From: Trebouxia sp. TZW2008
Taxonomy: Eukaryota > Chlorophyta > Trebouxiophyceae > Trebouxiales > Trebouxiaceae
DNA length: 64,000 nt
Direction: 5' to 3'
NCBI GenBank assembly: GCA_002118135.1
Contig: BDIU01000013.1
Span: forward strand, 248,001 to 312,000
The translations under genes and the position numbers were made by a program. The number at the start of each line of letters is the position of its first letter. The stretch's first letter is position 1. Below, piece by piece: positions 27,301 through 39,619 of this stretch. The notes beneath the pieces were generated by a model. That model worked only from the letters and a program-made list of their open reading frames with translations. It did no database searches and was not told the origin of the DNA.

Positions 27301-30300
27301 GCAACAGCGCTTGCAACAAACCTGCTGATATGGCGCACAACATAGCAGACTTATAGCTCTTTTGCACTCTGATGAATAAGGCATGTTCATATCAGATTCA
27401 GCATGTTTGGAGATTGCTTGCTTACACAATCAATCAACCTAGACTCAGCAAGTATGGGGACTGCTTGCAAACACGTTCAGCTCAGACTCAGCATGTACGG
27501 GAACTGCTTGCACACACGCTCAGGCTGGACTCAGCATTTTGGGGATTCCTTGCAGCTACACTCAAGTCAGACTCAGTGCATACGCAGATTGCTTGCACAC
27601 ACACCACAGTCAGACTCAGCATGCATGGGGATTGCTTGCAGGGTCTGCCAGACTCACTGGCAGTCAACAGTGTGTCCTGGAAGAAGATCTTTGACAGCCT
27701 GGAGCCGGACCGCGCCACCCTGCCAGAGCCCTGGAGGAGCGACCTCACATCCTTTCAAAAGATTGTCACGCTGCGCATGCTGCGCCCTGACAAGATCATT
27801 CCTGCCCTCACCAGCTTTGTGGCAGAGTCCCTGGGGCGGCGCTTTGTGGAGCCTAAACCCTTTGCTATTGAGCCTAGCTACAATGACTCCAGCTGCAGCA
27901 CGCCTCTGATCTGTGTGCTGTACCCTGGAAGGTCAGTTGCTGCTTTGGCTTACTGCTGCTTTATCTTTCTCCTGTTGCCTCTTTGTACTGAGCCCAGCTA
28001 CAACGACTCCAGCTGCAGCACGCCTCTTGTCTGTGTGCTGTACCCTGGAAGGTTTGTGGCTGCTGTCAGTTTTGCTGCTCTTCCCCTTTGCTGTAGCGGC
28101 TAGCTGCAGTTGTAGCAACGCCCGTCGCTTGCTCTGCCATACACTCAGCAGTCCCTGTTGCTGTCACACGTAGTCGAGCGCTTGAGAGTTGCCATGCATA
28201 GGGAGTGTTGATCGGCACATTCAGCCTGCCTTGCTTATCAACAGCTGCAATGTCCTTGTTAACATGCTCCGTCAACCGGTCTTGTGCCAAGTCAGGCGCA
28301 ACTGCTGATGCTTGGTCGTTTGGTATACCATGCAGCTCTGCTCCGTTTAAAAAAATGCCAACACGTGCTGGCAGGCATGCCTCACACGCCAATCACCACC
28401 AAGCAACTCCCCCAGCAACGCCTCACACCTCGCAAAGCAACGTCTCAGTCCAAGCTTGCAGCGTACTGCTCATGAAGGTTTGTGCCCATTCCTGCTGTAC
28501 ATTTTGTGCACTGGTAGCAGCATTGCCAGCAACAATGGCTTCTTTTGAGCAGGTAAAAGTCCAGCATGCAAGCAGCCATGCTGCCATTCACTGAGGGAGC
28601 TGTTTTGTTGGTGTACATAGCAGACAGACTTGACAAACATGCTGCTGCCAGTCATGCATGCAAACTGAAAGATACCTGTTGCTGGCATGCAGCAACTCTA
28701 CATATGCACTGAATGGTGTTTTTGCTTGCGCACCCTAGTTACCCAAAGTGCACGTACCATTGTTCTGTCGCGTACAGTGACCCAACAGCCGCCTTGCTCA
28801 AGTTTGCTGAGGAGCGGGGCCGAAGGGTAGAGGTGGTAAGTTTGGGGCAGGGGCAGGGCCCTGTGGCGCAGCGCTGGGTTGATGAGGCCCTGCAGGAGGG
28901 TTTCTGGGTGCTGTTGCAGAATTGTCACCTGGCCAAGAGCTTCCTGCCCCAGCTGGAGCTCATCTGCGAGCAGCAGCTGCAGAGCGACAAGGCGAGCCTT
29001 GGAAACTTGGCATGCTGTATGATCATTGTCACAGTCCTCAAAGTTTACTGTTTGAGACCCATTGCATGCATGCTTTGCACTTGCTGCCCCAGCTGGAGTT
29101 CAACTGCGAGCAATAGCTGTGGGTACAAGAATGTGGAGTCGCTGCGTATCAAACCTCAAATCTTCTCATACCTTCTTTACTTGGCATGAAGTGCAGATGC
29201 TGCTGAATGAGACCCATTGAATGCTTGCTGTGCGATGTTCGTTGACACGTGCATATGACTTGTCTGAGAGCTATTGGTGAGCCTGACCTGTGTAGCGGTC
29301 CATGCATGTCTTGAGACACCTGGAATGGCATGGAAATTGTTGGGTGAGGAAAGAAAACTTGGACTGGCTGGATGTTGCAGGTTCATCGCAACTTCCGCCT
29401 CTGGCTGACCAGCTACCCCTCTCCCATCTTCCCCATATCCATCTTGGAGAACGGAGTCAAGATAACCAATGAGCCCCCCAAGGGTCTCAAGGCTGGTCTG
29501 CTACGCACATACCTCTCGGACCCCTTCTGTAGCCCAGCTTTCTTTGATGGTTGCTCCAACAAGTCAGCTTTCCACAAGCTGCTGTTTGGGCTGGCAGTCT
29601 TCCACTCCATTGTGCAGGCAAGCTCCTGCAAACATGCATGACTGTTCAATATGTTTTCTCACCAAGCATCTCAGCTTCAAATAAAGCTCAAATAGCTCAG
29701 GTGTGCTATAGCCAGACTTGTGTGTTGCTCAAATGTCTGTGTTAGCCAACAAGGATTGTTTGTGAGTCGTGTTTCAATTTCGATTGAAAGTTTTCACTCT
29801 AGCGCTCAGTATGTGACAAAAGTGGATTGCGGCCGCATGCACAGCTAGCTTCTGCCATGCCTGGCGTTGACTTAGGCCCATACATGCCCTTCAAGAAACA
29901 TCACTATGCAGTCAAACAAGCAGCAATAACTCTTTTACCAATCTGGTTTTGTTGCTGTGCCTCAGGAGCGGCGCAAGTTTGGGCCAATAGGCTGGAACAT
30001 ACCGTACGAGTTCAACGAAAATGACTTGCGCATCAGTGCGCGCCAGCTCAAGATCTTCTTGGATGAGTACCCAGACATTCCCTTTGACACTCTGCAGTAC
30101 ACCTGCGGCGAGTGCAATTATGGTGGCAAGGTGAGTCACACATTTGCCAACTTGACCTCGCTGTTTCAAACGCTGTACCTTTACCAGCTTACGAGGGATC
30201 TCGCGCTTTGGGAGTTTTCTCCCCTTGACATGAATGGCTACAGGCAGTGTTGGCTTCAGTTGTAAACTGAGCTCTGGATCAATAACATTGTCTGATGAGG

Positions 30301-33300
30301 CATCCAGGGGTTGCAGGCTGCAGTGAGCGCATCATGCATTGCACACAGATGCTGTGATGCAGAGTGTTTGTTGATAGCTGCGCCAGCAAGAGCTGCTTTG
30401 GACCCATCTGGTTCTTCTGGCTGTCGCAGGTGACAGATGCTCATGACAGGCATACGCTGATGACCATCCTGCAGACGTACTACACTCCCACCATGCTGGA
30501 GCCAGGCCATGCCCTGAGCCCTAGTGGGGTGTACCAATCTCTGGACTTGCCCAACCACAAGGGCTACCTGGACTATATTGCCGGCCTGCCGATCATAGCC
30601 AGCCCAGATGTGTTCGGCCTGCATGAGAATGCTGACATCAGCAAGGATCTGAAGGAGACCAACCTGCTGCTGGACTCCTTGCTGCTCACACAGTCCAGAG
30701 ACGCTGCAGGCTAGTCCTCCTGCCAAGTCACTGCACCTGCATAAAGGGCTTTACTGTTAGTACCCTCTGGCGCTGCACCGCAGTTGCCGCATGTCAGTCC
30801 ACTTGTACTCACACAATCAAGAGACGATGCAGGCTAGTGCTCCTGCCTAAGTCATTGCACTTGCGCAAACATCTGCCGTGCCAGATTCACGTGAAAAAGT
30901 GCAGCTCTCACCTGATCGATCAGGAATATGACTCAAAGTTGATTTCAAAGCAGCCTCCATGCATGTGCATTGTGGCGTGGCACAAATATTGCTTGCTGTG
31001 CATGGCTGCTGCTTGGCAATGCACTTTGCTGCATTGCAGTTTTGCATACAACAGTTTGAATGCTGCAGCACGTCACATGGTACCATGGCATTCATGGAGC
31101 AGCAATCCTCACATTGCACAGCTGGCTGCTGCACACTGCAGCAGCAGGGCTTTATGCTGCAGACACCATTCATTAGGTTGCTGGACTTAAATCGTGTATG
31201 ATATTTCTGGTTTTGAAGTCATACCCTCTGTCCTGTAGGTGGTGGTAAGAGCATGGAGGCCACCATAGGGGAGGTTGCTGCAGACATCCTGTCACGTCTG
31301 CCTGCCAACTTTGATGTGGATGCTGTGGCAACTGCATACCCCACCAGCTACAGCAACAGTATGAACACGGTATGGACAACTGACAGATGGCACATGTAGA
31401 CTAATGCATGAGCTGCTGCTTTCCACATCAAGCTTGGCAGAGTCATGAGCTGACTGCTGTGACATTTCAAGGTACACCATTGTGCATGCCACGCTGCAAT
31501 GCCTCGTTTGCAGTGCAAATGGCTTGAGTGGTGATGCACTGGCGTTCTGCGCGGGTTCTGCTTGCTCTAGTGCTGATCTAGCTAGGTCATTGACCTGCTT
31601 GCCTTTCATACATCAACAAGGAGACTGCGAATGACTGAGTCAGCATGGCATGCAGGTGCTGGTGCAAGAGGTACAGCGTGTAAACACGCTTTTGTCAGTG
31701 ATGCGCAACAGCTTGACAGATCTGGGCAAGGCAGTGAGGGGCCTGGCCCTCATGAGCGCTGACCTGGACGCTGTAGGCAAGGCCTTGTTTGATGGCAAGG
31801 TGCCGGCCATGTGGCTCAAGAAATCCTTCCCTAGTCTCAAGGTTGGTCACAAGCTTGGATTGTCTTGTGAAGGAGGAAACAACTTGCATGCTTGAGCCAG
31901 CCAATGAGGCTGATTGCATGAGCAATGCAGCTAGTGATGTTGGTTCAAGTTGAGCAACATCAGACTGTGCAAGGCGGAGTGTGTAGCTGCTTGACAGGCA
32001 TACCACACAATGCTTGTCTGCTGCGCCGCTGTTCAACACGGACTGTTGACATTGGTCCTCTTCACGAGAGGAAACAGGCAGACCCAGCTGGGCGGTGCAC
32101 CTAATGCTTTGCTTGCATACAGCGTGCTTGAGCTTTGCTTTTGACATGCTGATTCACTGTTCCGTTGCCTGCAGAGCTTGGGGTCATATGTGAAGGAAGC
32201 GCTGGAGCGGTGTCGCTTCTTCCAGGACTGGATAGACAAGGGCCCGCCCACTGTCTATTGGCTCTCTGGCTTCTTCTTCACTCAGGTACTCACGTGCTCG
32301 ATCAAACAATCAATCAGCTAGTGGCAAAAATGTTGGCCTCTAATCATGCTGTACAATGGGCAATCGAACAGAAATGCTGGTAGTGGGTCAGAGCTTCACT
32401 CAGCCATGCCAGATAGCAAAACACTCAAGGCAAGTGAACTTCCATTTTCACTCTTCTGCCCAACTTCTCTGTATACATCACTTTCACCAGCAGGTCGCCT
32501 TGCAATGTCAAGCGACACCTTCAGCATCAGGGTCAGCACAAGCCATTTGCAGCATAAAAGCTACAACTTACAAGTCTTGACCAACTGATGCTGGACAGAA
32601 CCCACATCAAAGGCAACTGCTTCACGGCTCTTGTCACTTGAGCGGTGGCGTTGGTTTGCAGGCATTCATGACAGGCGCCAAGCAGAACTTTGCCAGGAAG
32701 TACAAGATCCCCATAGACCAGGTGGACTTTGACTTTGTGGTGATGGACAAGCCTGGAGACTGCCAGTCGCCCCCTGAGGATGGAGTCTACTGCCGAGGCC
32801 TCTTTCTTGACGGCTGTAAGTGGGATTCAGTTGAGCACGTTCTGGCAGAGTCAGACCCCAAGGTGTGCTCATCTTGATTTGCAATCATGCAAGCTCTGAT
32901 GTAAGAGCAGAATTACTGGAGTTGTGCAATAGATAATGCAGCCAATGCAAACAGGTCATGGCAGAGTCAGACCCCAAGGTGTGGTCATTGGCCTGTGTTG
33001 TCATGTATTGCCCTCTGCAACCACGCTCATCATTCTTTTAAGTCGTGGCCATTGTCCTTTGCTGTCACGTCCATCATCCTTTACATTTATGCTCATCGTC
33101 CTTTGCAGTCAAGCAAGCCCAGATGTAGTGATGGTGATCATGAGGTTGTGCAAAAACTGATGCGCTGTATGCGCTTTTGTGCAATGATGCTATGTTGAGG
33201 CAGTTTTTTGGACTACGTGTTTCATGAGATCTACATACAAAGCAGCAGCGCTATTAGCGACAACATTCGTGACCTGTGTGCCGTGTGCTATTGTTCCCTG

Positions 33301-33611
33301 CCACCTTGCTTGCTTCAAGCGTTGGGACCTATTGCTTCAGTATTGATCATGACAGCACTAATTCTTACCTGGCAATGCAGGTGTTGTTTACGCCCATGCC
33401 CATCATTTGGATGGTTCCCAAAGAAGTCACAGCCTTTGCCCAGTTTCAGCACTACCTTTGTCCCATGTACAAGACGAGCGAGCGCAGGGGAATTCTCAGC
33501 ACCACAGGTCATAGCACCAATTTTGTCATGGATGTTCGCTTGCCATCAAGCATGTCTGCAGCGCACTGGACCAAGCGTGGGGTTGCTTTGTTGACGACGC
33601 TAGACGACTAG
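1..33611 (+). CDS. Axonemal inner-arm dynein heavy chain, 5'-truncated, 55 exons
   Basis: Motor subunit of an axonemal dynein; it walks on outer-doublet microtubules using ATP. Exons were placed by homology, GT/GC-AG borders and phase continuity: 161 or 173-347, 761-859, 1239-1371, 1644-1807, 2142-2384, 3057-3287, 3906-4041, 4471-4634, 5064-5207, 5695-5807, 6206-6360, 6846-7042, 7664-7858, then the blocks listed in the AAA, stalk and C-terminal entries. About 3,490 codons are present; the family has about 4,000 or more, so the N-terminus lies left of the window. A donor after base 6 (TATCAG|GTGAGC) probably ends the preceding exon. The stop is TAG at 33609-33611. The AAA2 P-loop type, AAA3 GPTGTGKT and single-motor layout recall the human DNAH3/7/12 group (monomeric inner-arm dyneins); that subgroup is from memory. 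Introns average about 425 bp and carry many exon-edge copies. Confidence 0.97.
2630..2730 (+). repeat. Two partial copies of the exon 6 acceptor edge
   Basis: GCAGACCTTTGCATCAGCAC near 2636 and a poorer copy near 2702 repeat the acceptor and first codons of the exon at 3057. They lie inside the preceding intron and are too short to be exons. Confidence 0.6.
3628..3809. mobile_element. Short pogo/Tigger-like inverted-repeat element (copy 1)
   Basis: A 182-bp non-coding element flanked by TA on both sides (3626-3627, 3810-3811). The ends are near-inverted repeats: CAGTACTTTCTCGATATAAC on the left and the complement of CAGTAATCTCGATATAAGGA on the right. TA target sites and CAGT ends with a TCTC-TATAACGA motif are what Tc1/mariner-pogo type DNA transposons and their MITE derivatives show. 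It sits in a dynein intron. No transposase is present. Confidence 0.7.
4206..4420 (+). repeat. Pentamer-like CCTTG/CCCTG array in a dynein intron
   Basis: About 210 bp of CCTTG and CCCTG units with a longer TGGTCTTGTCCTGCCCTGCC sub-repeat. It creates long open frames on both strands (Leu/Pro/Ala-rich on plus, Gln/Gly/Arg-rich on minus) which are low-complexity artefacts. It ends about 50 bp before the acceptor of the exon at 4471. Confidence 0.9.
4742..4830 (+). repeat. Copy of the exon 8 donor edge
   Basis: CTGGAGCAATGGCTCACATG and the following intron sequence (GCTCTTGCTT, CTGCTTTGGACA) repeat 4611-4690, about 143 bp downstream of the true junction. The copied donor is changed (CAGG|GTGTAA against CCAG|GTGCAG). 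Confidence 0.85.
6062..6096 (+). repeat. Copy of the exon 11 acceptor edge
   Basis: TTCAGGTCCATCTTCCTGTT (6062-6081) repeats the acceptor and first codons of the exon at 6206 (TTCAGGTTCTTCTTCCTGTC) and then diverges after about 25 bp. Confidence 0.7.
7085..7292 (+). repeat. Two tandem copies of the exon 12 donor edge
   Basis: The segment encoding [15 protein letters not shown] with its donor recurs: partial at 7098-7155 and nearly complete at 7172-7241, followed by a 38-bp tandem duplication (CTCGACTGCTTCTCAGGTGG twice). The better copy has a 1-nt length change before its donor, so splicing it in would shift the frame. Confidence 0.88.
8318..8440 (+). repeat. Upstream copy of the exon 14 acceptor and first 35 codons
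   Basis: This resembles 8505-8640 over about 120 bp, including the intron's GTGAGCTGAnCT, the acceptor TTGCAG and the coding start ATGGCnGCAGACAAGGTGGA. Its differences in the coding part include two 3-nt deletions, so the frame stays open ([15 protein letters not shown]). I see no matching downstream donor. Confidence 0.9.
8536..10967 (+). other. Dynein AAA1, main ATPase site (exons 14-18)
   Basis: Exons: 8536-8738, 9146-9323, 9700-9930, 10254-10375, 10703-10967. The Walker A motif GPAGTGKT lies at 9201-9224 and Walker B CFDEF at 9727-9741; the sensor segment [18 protein letters not shown] follows at the end of 9700-9930. All key residues are intact, so AAA1 should hydrolyse ATP. The intron after 8738 begins with GC (ACAG|GCAAGTG), needed to keep the invariant DRCYRTL across the junction. 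A near-complete copy of the start of exon 14 lies upstream at about 8318-8440. Confidence 0.95.
10605..10655 (+). repeat. Copy of the exon 18 acceptor edge
   Basis: ATCTTGCAGGCTTTGCAGTA (from 10614) repeats the acceptor region and first codons of the exon at 10703; the preceding intron bases (ACAAnTTTTnACCTGGGCCA against the later copy) also partly match. Confidence 0.75.
11343..13191 (+). other. Dynein AAA2 with an altered P-loop (exons 19-22)
   Basis: Exons: 11343-11516, 11844-12062, 12407-12627, 12996-13191. The P-loop reads GQSYGMKT at 11445-11468. The GxxxxGKT consensus has Gly where this protein has Met (codon 11460-11462). The [14 protein letters not shown] and [12 protein letters not shown] blocks typical of AAA2 are intact. 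AAA2 is thought to bind nucleotide structurally rather than hydrolyse it, and related inner-arm chains have GDPMGGKT-like loops (recalled), so tolerance of the change is plausible. A copy of the exon 22 start sits just upstream at 12925-12962. Confidence 0.92.
12925..12962 (+). repeat. Copy of the exon 22 acceptor edge
   Basis: CTGCTGCAGGCAGCTGCTGA followed by ACAGCATGTTTGAGTGG repeats the sequence at 12985-13024 that opens the true exon. The copy keeps an intact CAG acceptor. Confidence 0.85.
13851..16888 (+). other. Dynein AAA3 (exons 23-27)
   Basis: Exons: 13851-13994, 14480-14827, 15497-15663, 16001-16346, 16753-16888. Walker A GPTGTGKT is at 14708-14731; the Walker B-type segment [10 protein letters not shown] is in 15497-15663, followed by the conserved [18 protein letters not shown] across the next junction and MGPPGGGRN in 16001-16346. 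AAA3 regulates motor release from microtubules in dyneins. The motifs look competent. A pogo-like inverted-repeat element lies in the intron between the first two exons (14060-14147). Confidence 0.95.
14060..14147. mobile_element. Internally deleted pogo-like inverted-repeat element (copy 2)
   Basis: An 88-bp relative of the element at 3628, between TA dinucleotides (14058-14059, 14148-14149). It keeps CAGTGACGTCTCTTTGTAAC at the left end, a central TTGTCCTTAC...TTACTCAGA portion and a degenerate right end. It lies in a dynein intron. Confidence 0.55.
18337..18371 (+). repeat. CTG trinucleotide microsatellite
   Basis: About ten CTG units end in CTGTTGCT inside a dynein intron. It is not translated in the exon model. 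Confidence 0.95.
18998..19080 (+). repeat. Copy of the exon 31 end
   Basis: An open copy of 18855-18937 with few substitutions, preceded by an AG (AAAAGCTAG|ATCTTT). The copied end lacks a GT donor (CCAAGAG|GCCTGC), so only a weak GC donor could release it. Confidence 0.92.
21686..21745 (+). repeat. Decayed copy of the exon 36 end
   Basis: GACCCTCAGTCTGGCAACAT through GGGGTCAGCTGTGCC repeats the end of exon 36 (from 21594) and its donor with many substitutions. It is the poorer of two copies in this intron. Confidence 0.75.
21797..21886 (+). other. Candidate in-frame cassette exon (dynein stalk head)
   Basis: A 90-nt open copy of the end of exon 36. It is bounded by an AG acceptor (CATAGTCAG|AATACA) and a GT donor (TGGCAG|GTCAGTTG) in the same place as the true donor (TGGGAG|GTCAGCTT). 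Entry and exit are both phase 0, like exon 36's donor and exon 37's acceptor. Inclusion would therefore add 30 residues ([11 protein letters not shown]...VVEDYWQ) duplicating the strand next to the microtubule-binding head. The upstream polypyrimidine tract is weak. It may equally be an unused relic. Confidence 0.4.
22667..22805 (+). repeat. Direct repeat within a dynein intron
   Basis: GTTGACAGAGGCTTTCANTG TGATGCCTAGCA occurs at about 22667-22697 and again at about 22764-22795, giving a roughly 98-bp tandem duplication with no exon sequence. Confidence 0.8.
25292..25466. mobile_element. Pogo-like inverted-repeat element (copy 3)
   Basis: About 175 bp related to the elements at 3628 and 51480. 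Shared internal sequence includes ACCACTGCAGTCAGAATGCA, GTGATTGGTT and AGAATGTCCTTG. The left end is degraded, so its exact border is uncertain; the right end reads CAAGAGGTTACTATATGG. It lies in a dynein intron just before an exon-edge copy. Confidence 0.6.
25483..25545 (+). repeat. Copy of the exon 43 acceptor edge
   Basis: GGTGAGTGTCCTTGCATTCA to CTGCTGGGCATTCATGG repeats the first 60 bp of the exon at 25591, including an AG directly before it (GGCATCAG). The match stops inside the exon. Confidence 0.88.
25861..25957 (+). repeat. Copy of the exon 43 donor region
   Basis: GACAGCAACATGCTGGAGCT and the following GCAGGCTATCTGTCAGTGCT GCTGC repeat 25773-25858 (end of exon plus intron start) with roughly 25 percent divergence by eye. 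The copied donor is lost (GAG|CTTGG). Confidence 0.7.
26651..26816 (+). repeat. Upstream copy of the exon 45 acceptor region
   Basis: A copy of 26824-26935: intron sequence GAAGCCATTCTGTNAGCAA, acceptor TTTGCAG-like CTGCAG, then [14 protein letters not shown] in open frame, ending at a GT donor (TGCTGCAAG|GTCAGA). It enters in phase 2 and leaves in phase 0, so inclusion before exon 45 would shift the frame: a possible poison exon or a relic. Confidence 0.8.
27257..27319 (+). repeat. 16-bp tandem repeat
   Basis: Three to four units of GCGCTTGCCTGCAACA in a dynein intron. Nothing coding is seen. Confidence 0.9.
27391..27641 (+). repeat. Tandem copies of a 3' splice-site segment before exon 46
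   Basis: About six units of 40-48 bp of the form CAGACTCAGCATGnAnGGGGA followed by nTTGCTTGCA and an ACAC-rich spacer. The last unit ends ATTGCTTGCAG exactly at the acceptor used at 27642. Most upstream units have lost the final G of the acceptor. Confidence 0.85.
27932..28051 (+). other. 120-bp duplication of the exon 46 donor, open in frame
   Basis: The last 65 bp of exon 46 plus intron start (27868-27945) recur at 27988-28065. The distance between the two donors (CTGGAAG|GTCAGT at 27931 and CTGGAAG|GTTTGT at 28051) is exactly 120 nt, and no stop separates them. Use of the distal donor would insert 40 residues, repeating [11 protein letters not shown] and CVLYPG. The proximal donor is closer to consensus. 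Confidence 0.5.
29079..29117 (+). repeat. Copy of part of exon 47
   Basis: TTGCTGCCCCAGCTGGAGTT CAACTGCGAGCAATAGCTG repeats 28943-28981 inside the following intron; an in-frame TAG shows it is not coding. Confidence 0.85.
30785..30870 (+). repeat. Copy of the exon 50 end and its GC donor
   Basis: CAAGAGACGATGCAGGCTAG and flanks repeat 30680-30750, including the GCAG|GCTAGT junction and the downstream intron bases (TCCTGCCnAAGTCA). The copied exon part is degraded. Confidence 0.85.
32943..32990 (+). repeat. Copy of the exon 54 end
   Basis: GGCAGAGTCAGACCCCAAGG TGTGGTCATT repeats 32844-32873, including the donor AAG|GTGTG, in the following intron. Confidence 0.85.
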
Positions 33612-38451
<4,840 letters not shown>

Positions 38452-38821
38452 TTTCTGCAGCATTTGGTGACACATTTGGTGGATTCGACAGTTCAAGTCA
38501 CTGCTGAGTGAAGCAGACCCCAGACCCTTGAAAATAAACGCCTTTTTCTGCAAACTCGATTGTGTTTGCAAGCTATGGACATGGCAAGGACACTGACTGA
38601 GCCACTGCTTGACAGAACAGTTGAAACAGACTAGGTTGTAGCACATCTGATACAGGAGCAAAGGTTGCCTGCAGCACTGCTGAATGTTTTGTGCAGACAA
38701 CTCCAGAGCAGCCAGCCATGCAGGCTGTGCATGCTTTCAGATTCTGCAAAACTTGACAAACATATTGCAAATGCTATTATACATGCTACACATGTCAGCA
38801 ATGGACTTGACAAAACTAGCT
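38452..38821. other. Convergent intergenic region, PGM and RRM gene
   Basis: The 3' ends of the two genes face each other here. No coding sequence or repeat was recognised, and neither strand shows a convincing TGTAA. Confidence 0.6.
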
Positions 38822-39405
38822 TCATGCTAGCATAGCATCTTCCATTTCCTGCATTGGGTCTTTAGGTGTGTATTTATCTGACACAGCCTTCTGCTGCTTG
38901 ATACGCTTCTCATCTTCCAGCTTCTCCAACTCTTGCTCGGCCTCAGCACGCTCATACCAGTCATCAGCATCTGCCCACACAGCTTGATGGCTGAAGCCCT
39001 TGTCCCCACCCTTAATTTTCATAGGTTGCGCATAGTTGGTTCTCAATACTCTGCCATATAGCTCAGCATTGTGCATATTATCTATTGCATCTGCTGCGTC
39101 GTCCTTGGCCTCAAACTCAATGAAGCCAAAACCCCTATGTTTACCTGCAAATTGCAATACACCTTGATACAGACGGAAGATCAGGTGTTGCTGACTTTAA
39201 GCACTACCCGGACTCGAATGTGCTTACCTGTGGCGTGGTCCAAGGGGATGTTAACGTCTTTGATCTCGCCAAAAGGAATAAAGGCTGAGTGCAATATGGC
39301 TTCGTTCACGTTCTCTTCGAGCCCTCCGACGTACAATGTGGTCTTTGGGTTGGTTCCTTTGCCACTGCCGGCGACCGCGTTCACGTCAACCAAAGTACTT
39401 TGCAT
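38822..39405 (-). CDS. RRM protein resembling the cyclophilin E N-terminus, without the isomerase domain
   Basis: Two exons, 39228-39405 and 38822-39144, joined in phase 1 by an 83-bp intron, give 166 residues. The N-terminal half is one RNA-recognition motif: RNP2 LYVGGL near residue 24, [20 protein letters not shown], and RNP1 HRGFGFIEF near residues 61-69. This pattern matches the RRM of PPIE/CypE (human form recalled: VYVGGLAEEV, AFIPFGDI, HRGFAFVEF). Human PPIE continues into a cyclophilin domain; here a charged, probably helical tail ([19 protein letters not shown]) ends at [14 protein letters not shown] nuclear role in RNA processing is inferred. The start is the first ATG in frame. 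The gene is divergent from the MORN gene, 214 bp away. Confidence 0.88.
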
Positions 39406-39619
39406 GCGTCAATGATCACGATATGCAAGGCAAAGGAGCAAGTTGCTGATCACGCGCAGAACCTGTGTTGAGACGTTCACCATGCAGCTGAAACGCCCAC
39501 CCCCCATGAAACCCCTCGATTGGGATTGGGGTAAAGTGTTTGGGCCCCCCTCCAAAGGCTGTCTTCGCTCCTGCGCTGTTGGCTGTTTAGCCTGTTGTGC
39601 CTGACGAGCTGAAAGGACA
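39406..39619. promoter_or_regulatory. Shared divergent promoter region (RRM and MORN genes)
   Basis: Only 214 bp separate the two opposing start codons, so the promoters and leaders must share this stretch. It holds a C-run pair (CCACCCCCCATG, GGGCCCCCCTCC). No defined factor site is claimed. Confidence 0.5.

Larger units (their letters stand above)
23777..33611 (+). other. Dynein AAA5, AAA6 and C-terminal domain (exons 40-55)
   Basis: Exons: 23777-24003, 24353-24544, 24965-25081, 25591-25791, 26194-26516, 26877-27096, 27642-27931, 28778-28991, 29381-29617, 29966-30130, 30430-30709, 31239-31369, 31656-31841, 32175-32285, 32662-32862, 33381-33611. Diagnostic blocks are [46 protein letters not shown], then [20 protein letters not shown] across a junction, WLSGFFFTQ and the closing MDVRLPSS. 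The introns after 28991, 29617 and 30709 must start with GC to keep these invariant blocks in frame. AAA5 and AAA6 show no P-loop, as expected. Confidence 0.95.

Noticed and set aside
26690..27367. 225-residue open frame on the minus strand
   Set aside because: It lies opposite dynein exon 45 and repeats, is Cys/Ala/Leu-rich without a domain, and the plus-strand exon has strong homology.
27372..28103. 243-residue plus-strand open frame as an independent gene
   Set aside because: Its middle is dynein exon 46; the left part is the splice-site tandem array and the right part the donor duplication.
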